Below the pieces are notes generated by a model, which saw nothing but the letters and a program-made list of their open reading frames with translations, did no database searches and was not told the origin of the DNA. DNA of 64,000 nucleotides from Trichobilharzia regenti (lineage: Eukaryota > Platyhelminthes > Trematoda > Strigeidida > Schistosomatidae). This document shows positions 33,640 through 44,479 of the stretch, piece after piece; the stretch's first letter is position 1; each line of letters starts with the position of its first letter. The stretch covers positions 13,437,517 to 13,501,516 of the forward strand of contig OX235263.1 of assembly GCA_944472135.2 (NCBI GenBank), written 5' to 3'. The position numbers were made by a program, and so were the translations under genes.

Positions 33640-33829
33640 CAGACTTCTACATATTAAGTGGCCACTTGTTCCACCAAAAGTAGCGGTAGGCAAAAATGAA
33701 CCGAAAACAACAGCTTCTGCCGCCGAAAATAGTTCACACATACAATTTACAGAATTGGGGATGACGTCATTCAATTTACAGCTGAAATATAACCAAAACA
33801 CTGCGACCACGCTTGAAAGCAACTTTTGA
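33640..33829 (+). CDS. Possible terminal exon or chance ORF (62 codons)
   Basis: A pyrimidine-rich TTTTTTCCAG (33632-33641) precedes a short frame (LLHIKWPLVPPKVAVGKNEP ... TTLESNF, stop 33829), with AATAAA about 15 bases beyond. Layout fits a last exon, but length and lack of family match make chance likely. Confidence 0.22.
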
Positions 33830-35260
33830 AACAGTTACAATCAAATGAATAAACTGACCTGGCGGTAAAAACTTCAGCAACGAATAGAATAAATGAGTTG
33901 AACGGCAGTGGAAACCAATAGGATGCAAAATATAACATTTGTGAAACATCTGCATCAAGATAAGTTCGAATAACTGCAGGGTAAACTTAAAACCCAGTGC
34001 GTAGGCGGATAGTCAGGAAACATTAATACAACATAACCAAAAGGGACCTTCAGTCGTCTTATCCCTCCAGTGACCTGGGCATGGGGGATAATTTCAGTCC
34101 ACAGGGTACTCTGTCATATTGCATATTGATTGTGGTCTTGTTGAGCGCCTAATCCAAAGGATGCGTTACGCCTGTTATTTATTTGTTTGTGATTAATTTC
34201 TGCCGTGAATACTAAAAGTATGTGCATTATAATAATGTTTTCATGTTTCGTACAACATTTTGACTTCATCTTTTATAAATCTTTTCATATTTAACTCAAA
34301 GAACATATGTGATTAACATATCGCAGTTTAAATATAATTATGCAGTGCTAGACTAGTACGCATATTGTGTTCTCATGCACATATACGTATATTTATAAAT
34401 GACAGTCGGATTGCTTTTTGCCCCACACTTTAATGTTAGTAGCTACCCGTAGATACATCTCTTGAGATGTATGCGTTTATGATAGTGACCGAAAAAATTG
34501 TCATGATTTAATTTTAAGCATTCAATTTCGGTAAATTTCCCACCATAATGATGTCTCATTACTATTTGCAATGTTTTATTACTCACGGGAAAAGTTGCTA
34601 AAATTATTGATCTAGGTAGAGCTACTGTGGTTCTTGGATTATTGTGTGAATTTGTGAGGCCTGTGTTATAATCGCGTGCCCTTAATATACGGGGAAACAC
34701 GATAAACAGTTGCATAAAAGTCCCATTTCACTATTCCTGTTCATTTAAGTAGACACTAAATTGTACAAGAAAAGGTTGCAACATTTCTTTCAAGCTAAAG
34801 TATCGCAGTTTTGTCTAATCACGTAGAAACTGTGGTCTCATTACAACGGTCCTCATGAAAACACGCATTCACACATGCATGTGTGCAAAAGTGGACTAAT
34901 ATAGCATAAGCTGGTTCAGTAAATTTCATTTTAGAGTAGTATGTTTCAGAAAGAAATTTTTAAAGTATATATCTGTTGTTGCTAAATGATCGGGATGACG
35001 ATAATAGTTGGTGGATTTTCTGAGCGTTTTATAAAAACAGTTTCGTGTTAGAACCGAATCACTTGTTAACCCTATCCGAGTATAAATCCAGAAGACTTTC
35101 GGCAGTTAGCAAATTGGGCTGCTTTTGATACTAGTGTGAAGTTGTATCAGCTGATTGCTGACTAAATCTGGGTACAGATACAGAAGGCTCTTAATATATG
35201 TGTAAAACTTGGCCACTGTGGTGGTATGTAATTCTATATTGATATCTTCATTAGATATAT
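33830..35260. other. Unassigned intergenic
   Basis: A 90-codon minus-strand ORF (34443-34715) has no recognisable motif; otherwise nothing seen. Confidence 0.3.
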
Positions 35261-35264
35261 TACA

Positions 35265-35653
35265 CAGTGAAACAGTAAGTGGAAAGAGTAAGTGGTGGCC
35301 AAACAAAAACATGGCATCAATCCATGAAATCCTTGACAGTTAAACTGAGTCAGGTAGGGAGATGCAGACTCCCGGGTTGGGGCCCTCGGGACTCTAGGAA
35401 TCAATGGCTGGAGACAATAGGTGACATGGCTCAAAATCGTTGTCAATGGCGCAGATGTATTCAGTCTCTGTAATCTTTCATATTCCTTTCTACCATTACC
35501 CATTCTGTTTCACTCTTATACTTGTCAGACTGTATTGATTCTCTTCACTCATCTTCTTGTCTACCTCTGTGTGCTATTTGGAACGTGGCAACTGGAACTG
35601 CTGCACTTCGGTGCCAAGTTCTATGTTGATACCAGACAGACAGTGAAACAGTA
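35265..35653 (+). mobile_element. RTE-like LINE (family B) 3' end with 13-bp TSD
   Basis: The element (35278-35640) encodes the family end [18 protein letters not shown] ... GWGPRDSRNQWLETIGDMA and finishes in ACAGACAG. CAGTGAAACAGTA occurs at 35265-35277 and 35641-35653 as an exact target duplication. Severely 5'-truncated. Confidence 0.85.
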
Positions 35654-35654
35654 G

Positions 35655-36150
35655 TATTTACTGTATCAACTAATCCAGTCATGCGTAGCACTTGTCCTAG
35701 TCATTGCCTTCTTCGACCGGCAGTGTTGGCTACCATAGGATCAGGTTGGAAAACAACTAGTGATGATCGAGCAAAAGCATTTGTCATCAGTGCATGAATT
35801 TTCGACAGTTTAAGCCATCCAGCCACTTAGGGATGTATAGACTTCCTAGTTGAGCTTCTTCGGGTGGTAAAAACCAATGGAGGCTAGAGACAACTGGCGG
35901 TAATATGGCTGAAAATCGTTGTCCGCGATGACACAGGTGCATTTACTCTTTGTGACTTTTCATTATCCATTAAACCTTAATGTTGTTCCATGTAACTATT
36001 CTTTTTCTTTCAGATTTCTGCTCATTATCGTTCTTTTAAATCGATTTTGTTGTCCTTTGTGTGCTACATGGAGTCGGGTGACTGGAACTACTGCACTTGT
36101 GTGCAAGTTAGTCACTTGCTTATGTTGTCTCAACTTGTTGCACTGTTGTT
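35655..36150 (+). mobile_element. RTE-like LINE (family B), second, older 3' fragment
   Basis: Lies directly after the previous copy and repeats its order (GGATCAGGTTGGAAAACAAC, then TGGCGGTAATATGGCTGAAAA, then the 3' UTR), with more divergence. It ends against a SINE. Confidence 0.65.
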
Positions 36151-36156
36151 TTCACT

Positions 36157-36350
36157 TTTTTTTATTCCTTTACGTTCCCAGTGGAACATATGGCTTCAAG
36201 GAAGAGGCTTGAAGTTGGGGTTGCTAGCCTCATACTCAGCTTTCCCTCCTTACGAGTCTTGCTACTGGCTTACTGAGGTAAGGGAGTGAGTCGGCCGGGG
36301 ATCGAATCCTGTCAGCGAGCATTCTATCGCTGTACCACTGACGCACCCGT
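36157..36350 (-). mobile_element. SINE family B (tRNA head, RTE-like tail)
   Basis: On minus: tRNA-like head (GTGCGTCAGTGGTACAGCG ... GGATTCGATCCCC), a body with GTAAGCCAGTAGCAAGACTC, and the tail AGCCATATGTTCCACTGGGAA identical in type to the LINE family A 3' end. Confidence 0.75.
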
Positions 36351-36529
36351 TGTTTTCACTTTACTATGATTTCATGAACTGAGAGTTATAATGCGGTCAG
36401 TGTGTGTGGTTTTGGTTGGTTATTTTTAACCGGAAATATTTCTACTTGTACTTTTAATCATTTTATTTACACTATTGAAAAGATAACATTACTCAACAAA
36501 GCAGATTTGGGTTATATTTCTTTCCTCAC

Positions 36530-36563
36530 CTCCCCCTCTCCCCGCTTTCCGTTCCCCTTCTAG
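36530..36563 (+). promoter_or_regulatory. Strong 3' splice site just before the CAAP1-like start codon
   Basis: An almost pure pyrimidine tract (CCCCTCTCCCCGCTTTCC and onward) ends in CTAG at 36563, 38 bases before the ATG. It could accept a cis 5'-UTR intron or a trans-spliced leader, which is common in schistosome mRNAs. No upstream exon was identified. Confidence 0.6.
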
Positions 36564-36601
36564 GTTACTGTCGATTTTATATAATCCGCTCCTCATAATT
36601 C

Positions 36602-37429
36602 ATGGGTCGTTCTCATTCTCAACGTAGTTCTTCAAGTGCACTTAGTGAAAAGCAAAAAAGTCATCATCATTCCAAACAGCAAAATAGTCGTTCAAATCAT
36701 AAAAAAACCAAAAGAAAATCAAGCAGTCGAAATACATCTAAAGACTGTCAAAAAGCTAAATTACTTAATCTTACTAAAGCAATATCTACTATGATTGATT
36801 CAGATAAAAAGCGTAACCGTTCAGAAAAGCATAAAAACAAACTACCTTCATGTGGTTGTCCATATGATTGTGAAAGCGAAATTCAAGCCTTACGTAAAAA
36901 TATTGAAAATCTACGTTCTGGTCTAAGTCATAGTTATAAGGACAGACCAATATTTCAATTGGAACATTTTATTGATGATCATTACCAGTTATTATCAGAA
37001 GCTTGGCTTTCAATTGGACAATCAAAACTTCGTGATCTAGTCTCAGCTAGTCTATTGTCAATCTGTGCTAGACGAGAGCGTAGAGATGCAAAACATTCAT
37101 CGAATAAAAGTCCAAGAGTTTCGTGTATTGTACAACCTTTTGTATCGTTTGATGGAAGTGATTATCAATTGGGTGTTTCAGAATTATGGCATAGATGTAT
37201 TCGTGAATTAGATGATCTTTCAGTGGAACAAGTCAGAACTATACTGAATGGAACAGGTAATCTTGATCCAACTGAATTAGTTCATAATAGCAGCAGTAAT
37301 AAAGCTGGCGTAATCATCTCTGACAAAGATCACAAATCTAGATCAAAAGCTTCTATGGAAAATAAGGTAGATGAGAAAATATCTGATAAACAAATCCATG
37401 ATGCGGATTCAACGACTGCATTATGTTCA
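36602..37429 (+). CDS. CAAP1: CAAP1-like protein, exon 1 (codons 1-276)
   Basis: Starts at ATG 36602 and ends at a GTAAGT donor (37430), in phase 0. Residues 1-85 are Ser/Lys/Arg/His-rich, as in the CAAP1 family. Residues about 118-217 carry the conserved two-part helical region: FIDDHYQLLSEAWLSIGQSK then LRDLVSASLL, followed by SELWHRCIRELDDLSVEQVR and TILNG. Human CAAP1 (caspase activity and apoptosis inhibitor 1) has the same order: a basic Ser-rich N-terminus, this region, a variable acidic part, then a short ELEMRARAI C-terminus, which exon 3 supplies here. In human cells it is described as a caspase/apoptosis modulator; the role in flatworms is inference. Reading on past the donor gives a hydrophobic 17-codon tail that is intronic. 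Confidence 0.85.
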
Positions 37430-37540
37430 GTAAGTGTTACTGCAATGGTTTTTTGGTTTTTTGTTGTTGGAATTTTTTCCTGATTTATTGATTAAGTGTA
37501 GGTAGTAGTAATAGTGTTTTGTGGTTTATTATTATATTTA

Positions 37541-38695
37541 TTTTTTCCTTCACGTTCCCCAGTGGAACATAGGGCTGCAAGCTAGTGACTTGAAGTTTCT
37601 GTAGCAGTGTTTATTTTACATGATGGGGTTGCTGTCTGTCTGTTTTCGACATAGAACTTTGCACTGATGTGCACCAGTTCAAGCCGCCACACTCCCTTCT
37701 TGTAGCGCACAAACCAAGAGAAGAAAATAGATGAAATGCATAATAGAGACAGTAAGCAGAGGCGTGAGACAAGGGAAGAGTAATAACGAAGAACAATATA
37801 GTTTCATTGAAAATCATAAGTCACAAGGAGCGAATGCATCTGCGCCAGACATTGAGAACGATTTTGAGCCATGTCACCAATTGTTTCCAACCATTGGTTT
37901 TTACCGTCCGCGGGATCCCAACCAGTCAATCAGGAAGTTTACACCTTCCTACGTGGCTTAAACTAACTGTTGTAGATTTTATTGACTGGTACCAAGCTCT
38001 TATTTGACGTCCGTTGGCTTTTTTCCAGCCTGACCCTATATCCGCTAACATTGCATGTCGAGTCCAAGAAGGTGATGACTAGGCATACGTAACACATGTC
38101 CTAACCATCTCAGTCTTTGTAACTTCACAACTTCGTCGATTGATTTCCCCTGCTTACCTAGCACTTGACCGAAGCCTAACCTCAATATTTCTCACCTTAT
38201 TATGCCACTTCACACGGGAGATAGAACGCAGGCACCTATAATCAAAGATAGCTAGCCAAGCTTTTCATGTCTTCCACTCTCAATGGCCAGGTCTCACAGC
38301 CAGCCATGAAGAAGGACGGAGCGGACTGATGAGCAGTACACCCGTCCTTTGGTCGATAGCTAGCAGGATATCATGTCTACGCCAGAGACGGCGTAAACTG
38401 ACAAATGCGAAACTAGCCCTCTGTATTCGTGCTAAGATTTCGTCAGAGATCAACCAGTTGGGGCTGATGGTGCTTCCCAAATAAGTGAAGTGGTCAACGT
38501 GCTCTACCACTTCACTCCCTATTTCTAATCTAGGAGTCGGTGTAGATGAGGTTGATAGCCTCATGCCCAACCCTTCCTCTTAACCAGTATTATTTCTGGC
38601 TTAGCGAGGCGAAGGAGTGCGCCGGCCGGGGATCGAACCTCGGACCATGTGCATGGTCGGCGAGCGTCCTAACCGCTATGCCACCGACGCATCAT
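37541..38695 (-). mobile_element. SINE family B split by a LINE insertion
   Basis: Tail part 37541-37633 (GTTCCCCAGTGGAACATAGGG) and head part 38545-38695 (tRNA-like: CGTCGGTGGCATAGCGGTTAGG and GGTTCGATCCCCGG on minus) belong to one SINE. GATGGGGTTGCT (37622-37633) and GATGAGGTTGAT (38545-38556) are the duplicated target with two differences. Confidence 0.8.
37634..38544 (-). mobile_element. RTE-like LINE (family B), 5'-truncated, inside the SINE
   Basis: The minus strand reads from TPRLEIGSEVVEHVDHFTYL (near 38540) through the C-terminal region to the 3' tail with CTGTCTGTC on plus (GACA-type repeat). Same family as 49.75-51.57 and 58.44-58.88 kb. Its 12-bp target duplication lies in SINE sequence. 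Confidence 0.82.
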
Positions 38696-38879
38696 GGTTT
38701 AGTATTCTCTAAAATATCTCCCGTTTCAGACTTGTATATTATCTCATCTTTTACTTTATTTTTGACTACAAATGGCATATGTTTTCGTTTGTTGTTGTTG
38801 TTCGTCTTCTAGGTGGTTTCAGTGTTTAATCGCTTTTCGTTTGGTTTTAGCGTATATCTGTTATATTTCAGTAGTTTTC

Positions 38880-39398
38880 ACTTTCATTTCTAAACTTCGC
38901 TAGCGTCAAACGATTGGATCTTCTTTCCGATATTTCAATGCAGTCCTGTCTTCCCTGGCTGCCTCTTCAGCGAGTTTGTTGGTTTTCGCCTGTAAGTCTT
39001 CGAGTTTGTGTGACATTGGACATATATCATCCACAAGTGAAATCTAGATCTTCTGGAGTCTTCTTATCAATTGTCTAGCGTATTCCAGTCTCTTCGCTCC
39101 CTATGCACAGTCTGACGCATAATCCAGTCTACTACAATTAAGAATATCATCGGTGATGATAGACTGGCGGCCTTTTCTTGGGCCTGTATGTTTTTTCGAG
39201 CGCCTCGCTCAGTTTTCCGTTGGGGATCACTTGACACGTGGGTGACATGGAGGAGATCGTGTGAAGAGGAGTTGAAAGAATATGGATTAACATGGATGCA
39301 GGCGAAAAGTATAGCAGAAGACAGAAGAAAATGGAGACGTGCAGTTGAAGCCCTATGTTCCACTAGGAACCCAAGGGAGCAATAATAATAATAATAAA
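38880..39398. mobile_element. RTE-clade LINE (family A) with 5' inversion
   Basis: 38880-39236 reads on minus (DWIMRQTVHRERRDWNTLDN region of the RT). 39237-39398 reads on plus (WRRSCEEELKEYGLTWMQ ... VEALCSTR, then AATAATAATAA). A single insertion with inverted 5' part and 3' end in normal orientation is the signature of twin priming. Confidence 0.75.
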
Positions 39399-39402
39399 TA
39401 AT

Positions 39403-39612
39403 AATACCAATTCACGACATAGCGCGACCACTAGCCCATGTCTTCTTCGATAAACTACTGCCTCACCTTCAACCTGCTGCACTCTAGTCGTCATGGCTTC
39501 CCACTAGAACCCCCAGGCCACTGCCTTAATAGGGCCAGTGGCTAGTGAGCACCAGATTAATTTTCAAGTATGGGTTTTGTAGGGATTTTGTTTGATTGCA
39601 TGGAGGATTTCA
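39403..39612 (-). mobile_element. SINE family C body fragment
   Basis: The minus-strand text matches the body between ribozyme and tRNA head of the dimer at 10.6-10.9 kb (ACAAAACCCATACTTGAAAAT ... GTGAATTGG). No head or ribozyme retained. Confidence 0.65.
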
Positions 39613-39721
39613 TCATATGTTTGCAGAATTAACCATACGTTGTTTTGTCACGTCATGTTTGTTTATCTAAACGCACCTGTTTGTTCCTTTGTCCTCCTAA
39701 TTGTCTTTATTTATCCACTAG

Positions 39722-39931
39722 GTTCTTGAAAGTCGTCTTGAAGTACAAAAGTGTACTACAACTGTTAATGATGCTACTGTTATTGATTGTGATAGACTAC
39801 CAAAGAATCTTCTGAAGTCATCTACAAAATCTTGGCAATCTGTAGAAGATTATCAAGGCGAAGAAAAACCTTCAACAGAAGAAGAAGCTGGTATTTCGAA
39901 TTCAAATAATAATAGTAATAATAATATAGTG
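39722..39931 (+). CDS. CAAP1: CAAP1-like protein, exon 2 (70 codons)
   Basis: The acceptor TTATCCACTAG precedes VLESRLEVQKCTTTVNDATV; the donor GTATGT follows GISNSNNNSNNNIV. It is 210 bases, phase 0 at both ends, with no stop. Acidic and Asn-rich, like the variable middle of CAAP1. Codon use is unlike the surrounding repeats. Exon boundaries are inferred from splice signals and frame, not transcript data. Confidence 0.8.
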
Positions 39932-39968
39932 GTATGTTTCTTTTAGATTTACAATATTCTCCTTTTTT

Positions 39969-40003
39969 CTGCGTGTGTGTGTGTGTGTGTGTGCGTGTGT
40001 GTA
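39969..40003. repeat. (GT)n microsatellite
   Basis: An almost pure GT run immediately after exon 2, inside the intron. Confidence 0.95.
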
Positions 40004-40062
40004 TTGAATTTAAGCTCACGGTTTACGATTATAGGCTTTAAATTTATGCTAGGTACAAATCT

Positions 40063-41010
40063 CTCATTATTATTATTCCGTTGCGTTCCTAATGGAACAT
40101 AGGGCTTCAACAATACATCTCCACTGTGTTCTTTTTTCTGCCGTCCTCTTCATCTGGATCCACGATTGACCAAATTGTCTTATCTCTTCTTCACACGATC
40201 TCCTTCACGTCACCCTTGTGCTGTCAACCCACTCGTCTCTTCCCATTTGGATTCCACTGGAGCACTGGCCTGGCGTGCGATTTTATTCGGTGGCCTCCTC
40301 AATGTATTTCCGATATATCTCCACTTTCTCTTACATATTTGTTGAGCGATCGGCTCTTGGTTGGTTACTAATTCCTTCTAGCCATTTGATCTTCAGTATG
40401 GAGCCAGTGAAGGCAGTTGTTGATGAAAGTCTACAGGTGGTTGTTGGAAATCCTTTTCGTGACACACACGTCAAGTTTCTGACACGTATAAAAGAACTGA
40501 CTGACTTAAAATGTGAATCTTGTTCTTTATCTTGAGTGCAGAAGATTTCGAAATCGGTTTCAGGTTGATGAAGGCTTATCTTGCCTTTCCGATTCTGACT
40601 TTTACATTTTCGCCCGTTCCACTGGCCTGTAGTTGAAACGATGCTTCCTATCCGGATAAGTCTTAGCTTGTAAGTCTTCGAGTTTGTGTGAAATTGGACA
40701 TATATCATCCACACGTGAAATCCAGATCTTCTGGAGTCTTCGTATCGATCGTCCAGCGTATTCTTGTCTCTTCGCTTCCTATGCACAGTTTGACGCATAA
40801 TCCCTTGGACCACAATTAAGAATATCAGCGGTAAATATGGGCAGCTTTGTCTTACTCTTGTACTCACTTCGAACGCTTCGCTGGGTTTTCCGTCGTGGAT
40901 TACCTGACACGTGGCATTGTCATATAGTCAGCAAGCTGTTGAATAAGGTTGATAAAGACTTGGGCACTCCACGCCATACTGTTGAAGTAGTTTCCAAATT
41001 ACTTCTCGGT
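40063..41010 (-). mobile_element. RTE-clade LINE (family A), 3' half
   Basis: The minus strand runs from the RT region (VFINLIQQL near 40965; DWIMRQ-like PAIM text near 40800) to GKRRVGWQHKGDVKEIVRR and the ALCS-type end, with the tail AATAATAATG (40068-40077). Frameshifts present. Confidence 0.78.
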
Positions 41011-41084
41011 TAAAGACAAAACCCCCAACCTCTTAGGTTTTCTGCTTATTGCCGATTGTCAGCAAGATGTGTACGTTAGAGTCT

Positions 41085-41870
41085 TTGTACTATTATTCTT
41101 ATTCTTATTATATTACTCTTCGTATTATTGGTTCTGAGTGGAAAATGGAGCGTCAGCAACACATGTGCACGGTCTGCTGTCCTCTCTAATCACTTTCAGA
41201 TAATTCCGCGACCGCCCAAAAGCTTTGATTTTGCTCTTCACATAATCTATCCTACATGAGATATTTGGACTCCAACCTCTTCGTTTCCCATTGGAGTTCC
41301 ACTTCAGTATCAACCGGCTGTTTGGTATCACTCCTATGGTCTCCTCATTGTGTGCCTCCAATCTATCTCCATTTTCTTCTGCATATTAGTTGGGCGATAA
41401 GGTGTTGGCTAGTTCACTGTCATAGTTCCTTGTTATATTTATTCTTCTTTCCTATCTGGCCATGTGATTTTCAGTATTGGAGGAGGCAACTGTTAAATGA
41501 AAGTGTGTTGTAGTGGTCTGCTAGAAATGCTGTGGTCGCAGCAAGTCTGTGATGAACTGTACAGAAGCACCTGATATGAGTGTTGAGAATCCAGATCCTG
41601 TTCCTTCATTGTTTTTGATATCCACATCCGTGCCGTCCCTCTAGTTGGAACGATGCGCTTGCCTGGGTGTGAGGTGAGTGAAAGAGGCCACCCTTTTAGT
41701 TTTCTTCTGCAGATGGTGATAGCTGCTTGCTGCTGCTGTTGTTGTTGTTATTGATTGCCTATCACCATCATCACCTTTGTCTTCTCTGTGTTTTGTTTTT
41801 TCAATGAACCATGAGGCATAAATCACCCACGACGTCCAGGTCTTACAGCGACTTTTGGCCGGTTCGTGCC
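41085..41870 (-). mobile_element. RTE-clade LINE (family A) 3' part, head-to-head partner 1
   Basis: The minus strand reads NTEKT-like text (KTKHREDKGDDGD near 41805), the FTHLTPRQAHRSN segment, GTDVDIKN and on to NGKRRGWSPNI and a tail near 41095. Its truncated 5' end meets that of the plus-strand copy to its right. Confidence 0.7.
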
Positions 41871-42402
41871 TGACGCAACACAGACATTTCTCACTTTGTA
41901 AATCGCCTGCATTAACTCGGCATAAAGAAGAAGATTCGAATTTTCAATACAAATATCAGGTTAGTTGTTCTTCTATACGAGTCAGCAACTTGCAGTGTGC
42001 AGCATCACTAAAAGGCATTTCGAACAGCCTACTGTAGACTTTTATCAACAACTGCTGGCTCTTAGCTGGCTCCATATTTGAAGATCAGATGGCGGGCCAG
42101 CCAGAAAGAATTAGCAACTTGAAACTGTGGGGACAAACCACCCAACAAAAATATTTAGGAGTAAATGGAGATGGATCGGGCTTAAGTGTTGAGGAACCGT
42201 CGAACGACATCGCGCTCAATGCCGTCCGTCGTTCGAGGGGCACCCGAATCGGAAACGACGAGGTTGGGAGGCTGTCACAGGGTGACATGGAGGAGATGAG
42301 AGATTATGGGCAATCGTGGATAATAGAAAATAGAAGAGGGTGGAGATGTATTGCTGAAGCCCTATGTTCCACTCTGCACCCACTGGAATAATAATAATAA
42401 AT
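41871..42402 (+). mobile_element. RTE-clade LINE (family A) 3' part, head-to-head partner 2
   Basis: The plus strand reads from KSPALTRHKEEDSNFQYKYQ through GISNSLL and ERISNLKLWGQTTQ to AEALCSTLHPLE and AATAATAATAA. It begins just downstream, in LINE coordinates, of where partner 1 is truncated. Confidence 0.75.
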
Positions 42403-43480
42403 ACTGTACTCCGACTAATCTCAGGTATTTATCGACTAGACATCATCAGGGGCCTCCACACTTAGACTGTATACAGTTGACTTTGATTTTAATACCTATA
42501 AGGGCTACTAGGATTGGTTACTGTCTTTTTCTACTTAAACTTGGTGATCAGTTAAAAGATCCAGTCCTTTTGTATGTGGCTGAACACACTACTATTTTCG
42601 GTTTTTGAGTAGTATGATTGCTAGGCTAGAATATGTAGCATTAGTTCGAATCCTGTATTTTTTCGTGTGGAGTAAACATCTCCAAGCTTTAAAGTTTCGG
42701 TAATGGTGGTTATTCGATCCCTTTACGCGGAGAACGATTACCAGCCTCACGCCCAGGAAGGCGTTGGCCTGAAATTTCATCCGGAGGGAGACAATTACAC
42801 GATTAAACAACGATAAAATCCTGCTACGAATTGAGTATTCATGTCAATAGGAATCGCTGTATTCGTAAATTATGTGCTTAGTATACATTTATGCGATCTA
42901 TTTTACTGGCTGAATTACTCGGTTTTCAGCCAGTGTGTCATAAGTTCGAGTCTTGCTCCGCTTACCTCAGTCTATTCAACAACTAGATTAATTACCGTCC
43001 ATCTTAATACGATGACTGTGACTTGTGGCTTTGTGCATGATGCCTCTGTGGTTCAGTAATAATAAAATTCTCTCCAGCCACAGGAGGAGAGGTCTGGGTT
43101 CGATCTATAATCGACGCACTTCCTAAATCCTTCCTTAATTTAATAACCGATGATAAGCTCAAAATATTGGGAAAATTTAGCGTTAGGTTGCCGATCCCAC
43201 CCTGTAAGGACATCAGCACTGTGACTGAAACATCAAAGTTTGAATTCCTGTATCCTATTTGGGAAGCAGAGGAATGTGTGAAAGTAAGCGATCTGATCTA
43301 TGGAAAATTTATTACCGTTTACTGAATTCAGATAATTGTGTAGTTATTATTATTTCTATTCCTTGATTTCAATGTAGGTAACACTCGTCTTTTTTCATAC
43401 ATTTGTTCCCCTTAATGAATTTGAACAAAGCAAGAACTACAAGAACGGCTAAAACTGTAGTTCTTGCTTTGTTCAAACTC
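42403..43480. other. Mostly unassigned, with a possible tRNA-like SINE
   Basis: Around 43030-43115, GCCTCTGTGGTTCAGTAATAA and GGGTTCGATCTATAATCGACGCAC resemble A and B boxes of a tRNA-derived SINE that differs from families A-D. A short inverted repeat (43431-43475, GCAAGAACTACAAGAACGG and its complement) follows. Nothing else recognised. Confidence 0.4.
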
Positions 43481-43542
43481 GTCTTTTTGGTTACAGGATT
43501 TCATCATGGGATGACATTGGTTATAGAACCATTGGAAAGCCT

Positions 43543-43592
43543 GGGAATACTGGACAGCCGTTTCGTCCTAGTTTGGGACTCTTCAGCACTAC
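43543..43592 (-). ncRNA. Hammerhead ribozyme motif
   Basis: Core CUGAAGA (plus 43580-43586), stem II GUCC/GGAC with CAAACUA loop, and GAAA (plus 43561-43564) are all consensus. Very short stem III, then GUC before CAGUAU. Stem I pairs five of six. Confidence 0.75.
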
Positions 43593-43767
43593 GCACCCAC
43601 GGGGTTCGAACCCAGGACCTCCTGGTTACGAGGTAAGCTCGTAGACCATTAAGCCACTGGGACCCGATTCAATGGCCCATGAATTTTAACTTCTGCCAAT
43701 TCACGATATAGCGCAACCGAGCTGGCCTTGTTACTAGAAGGTCCTGGGTTCGAACCCTGGTGGGTGC

Positions 43768-43813
43768 GTACTACTGAGGAGTCCCAAACTAGGACGAAAC
43801 AGCTGTCCAGTAC
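43768..43813 (+). ncRNA. Hammerhead ribozyme motif with full consensus core
   Basis: Core CUGAGGA (43774-43780) fits CUGANGA. Stem II GUCC/GGAC 43781-43795, GAAA 43796-43799, then a two-pair stem III with AGCU loop, cleavage expected after C43807. Stem I GUACUA/CAGUAC pairs five of six. Such minimal stem III forms are thought to act best as dimers. Confidence 0.8.
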
Positions 43814-43879
43814 TCCCAGGTTTTCCAATGGTTCTCTAACCAATGTCAGCCCATGATGAAATATCGTTTTGTTTTTCAT

Positions 43880-44470
43880 TCATTGGGAAATACAAAAACC
43901 TTTATTATAATGAATGTCATATACCCAATGGCCAAATTTTTTCAAATCGTTAAAAGTGAATTGGTTTAGACATATATAACTACTCTTACTCTCAAAATAA
44001 TCCTTACCCTAACTTTAACCCTAGACCTTAAAATTTAATCTTAAGAGCCAAAACCCTGCCTAACAGTATAGACTTGTAGAAAAAAAGTACCTAGAGAGTA
44101 AGTAGAATACAGTGTTTATCCTTAACAAGTCCAAAACGGTCGGCATGATGATTTGATTTGGAATGATATTTCATAGCACCCGCTGTGTCTGACGCCTCCT
44201 TAAAGGTCAACTTTTGAAAGACCTTGACCTTGGCTATGATACTTTAACTTTGCCTTGAAATGTACTCTTAATCTGAACTAAAAGTGCAAAAACGTTTCTA
44301 TAAATATCCAGTCATATAATCCAATATTAACGATATATTCACAGAATTAGGTCATATAGTTTTAAGCCAAGATTATTAATTAAAAATAGGTGGATTAATC
44401 ACATGCATCCCAAATTTTTATTTGTGTAGGGATGAATATATTTCAACCTTTACGGACACTGGAGTACTTG
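43880..44470. other. Unassigned, with dispersed repeat scrap at its end
   Basis: 44390-44480 is similar to 17735-17830. Otherwise nothing recognised. Confidence 0.3.
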
Positions 44471-44479
44471 ACCTATTAA

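Larger units (their letters stand above)
37430..39721 (+). other. CAAP1-like intron 1
   Basis: GTAAGT donor and TTTATCCACTAG acceptor. Filled with a SINE B split by a family B LINE, a twin-primed family A LINE and a SINE C fragment. Confidence 0.8.
43497..43870. mobile_element. SINE family C, inverted (head-to-head) pair
   Basis: The minus copy (43497-43720) reads tRNA head then ribozyme leftward; the plus copy (43720-43870) does the same rightward. Arms of about 145 bp mirror each other around a 75-bp centre. Both tRNA-like heads have B boxes (GGGTTCGAACCC). Confidence 0.85.

Noticed and set aside
37430..37483. Hydrophobic C-terminal tail (FWFFVVGIFS) of the first CAAP1-like ORF as a membrane anchor
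   Set aside because: It lies after a GTAAGT donor, and exon 2 continues in phase; the tail is intron.
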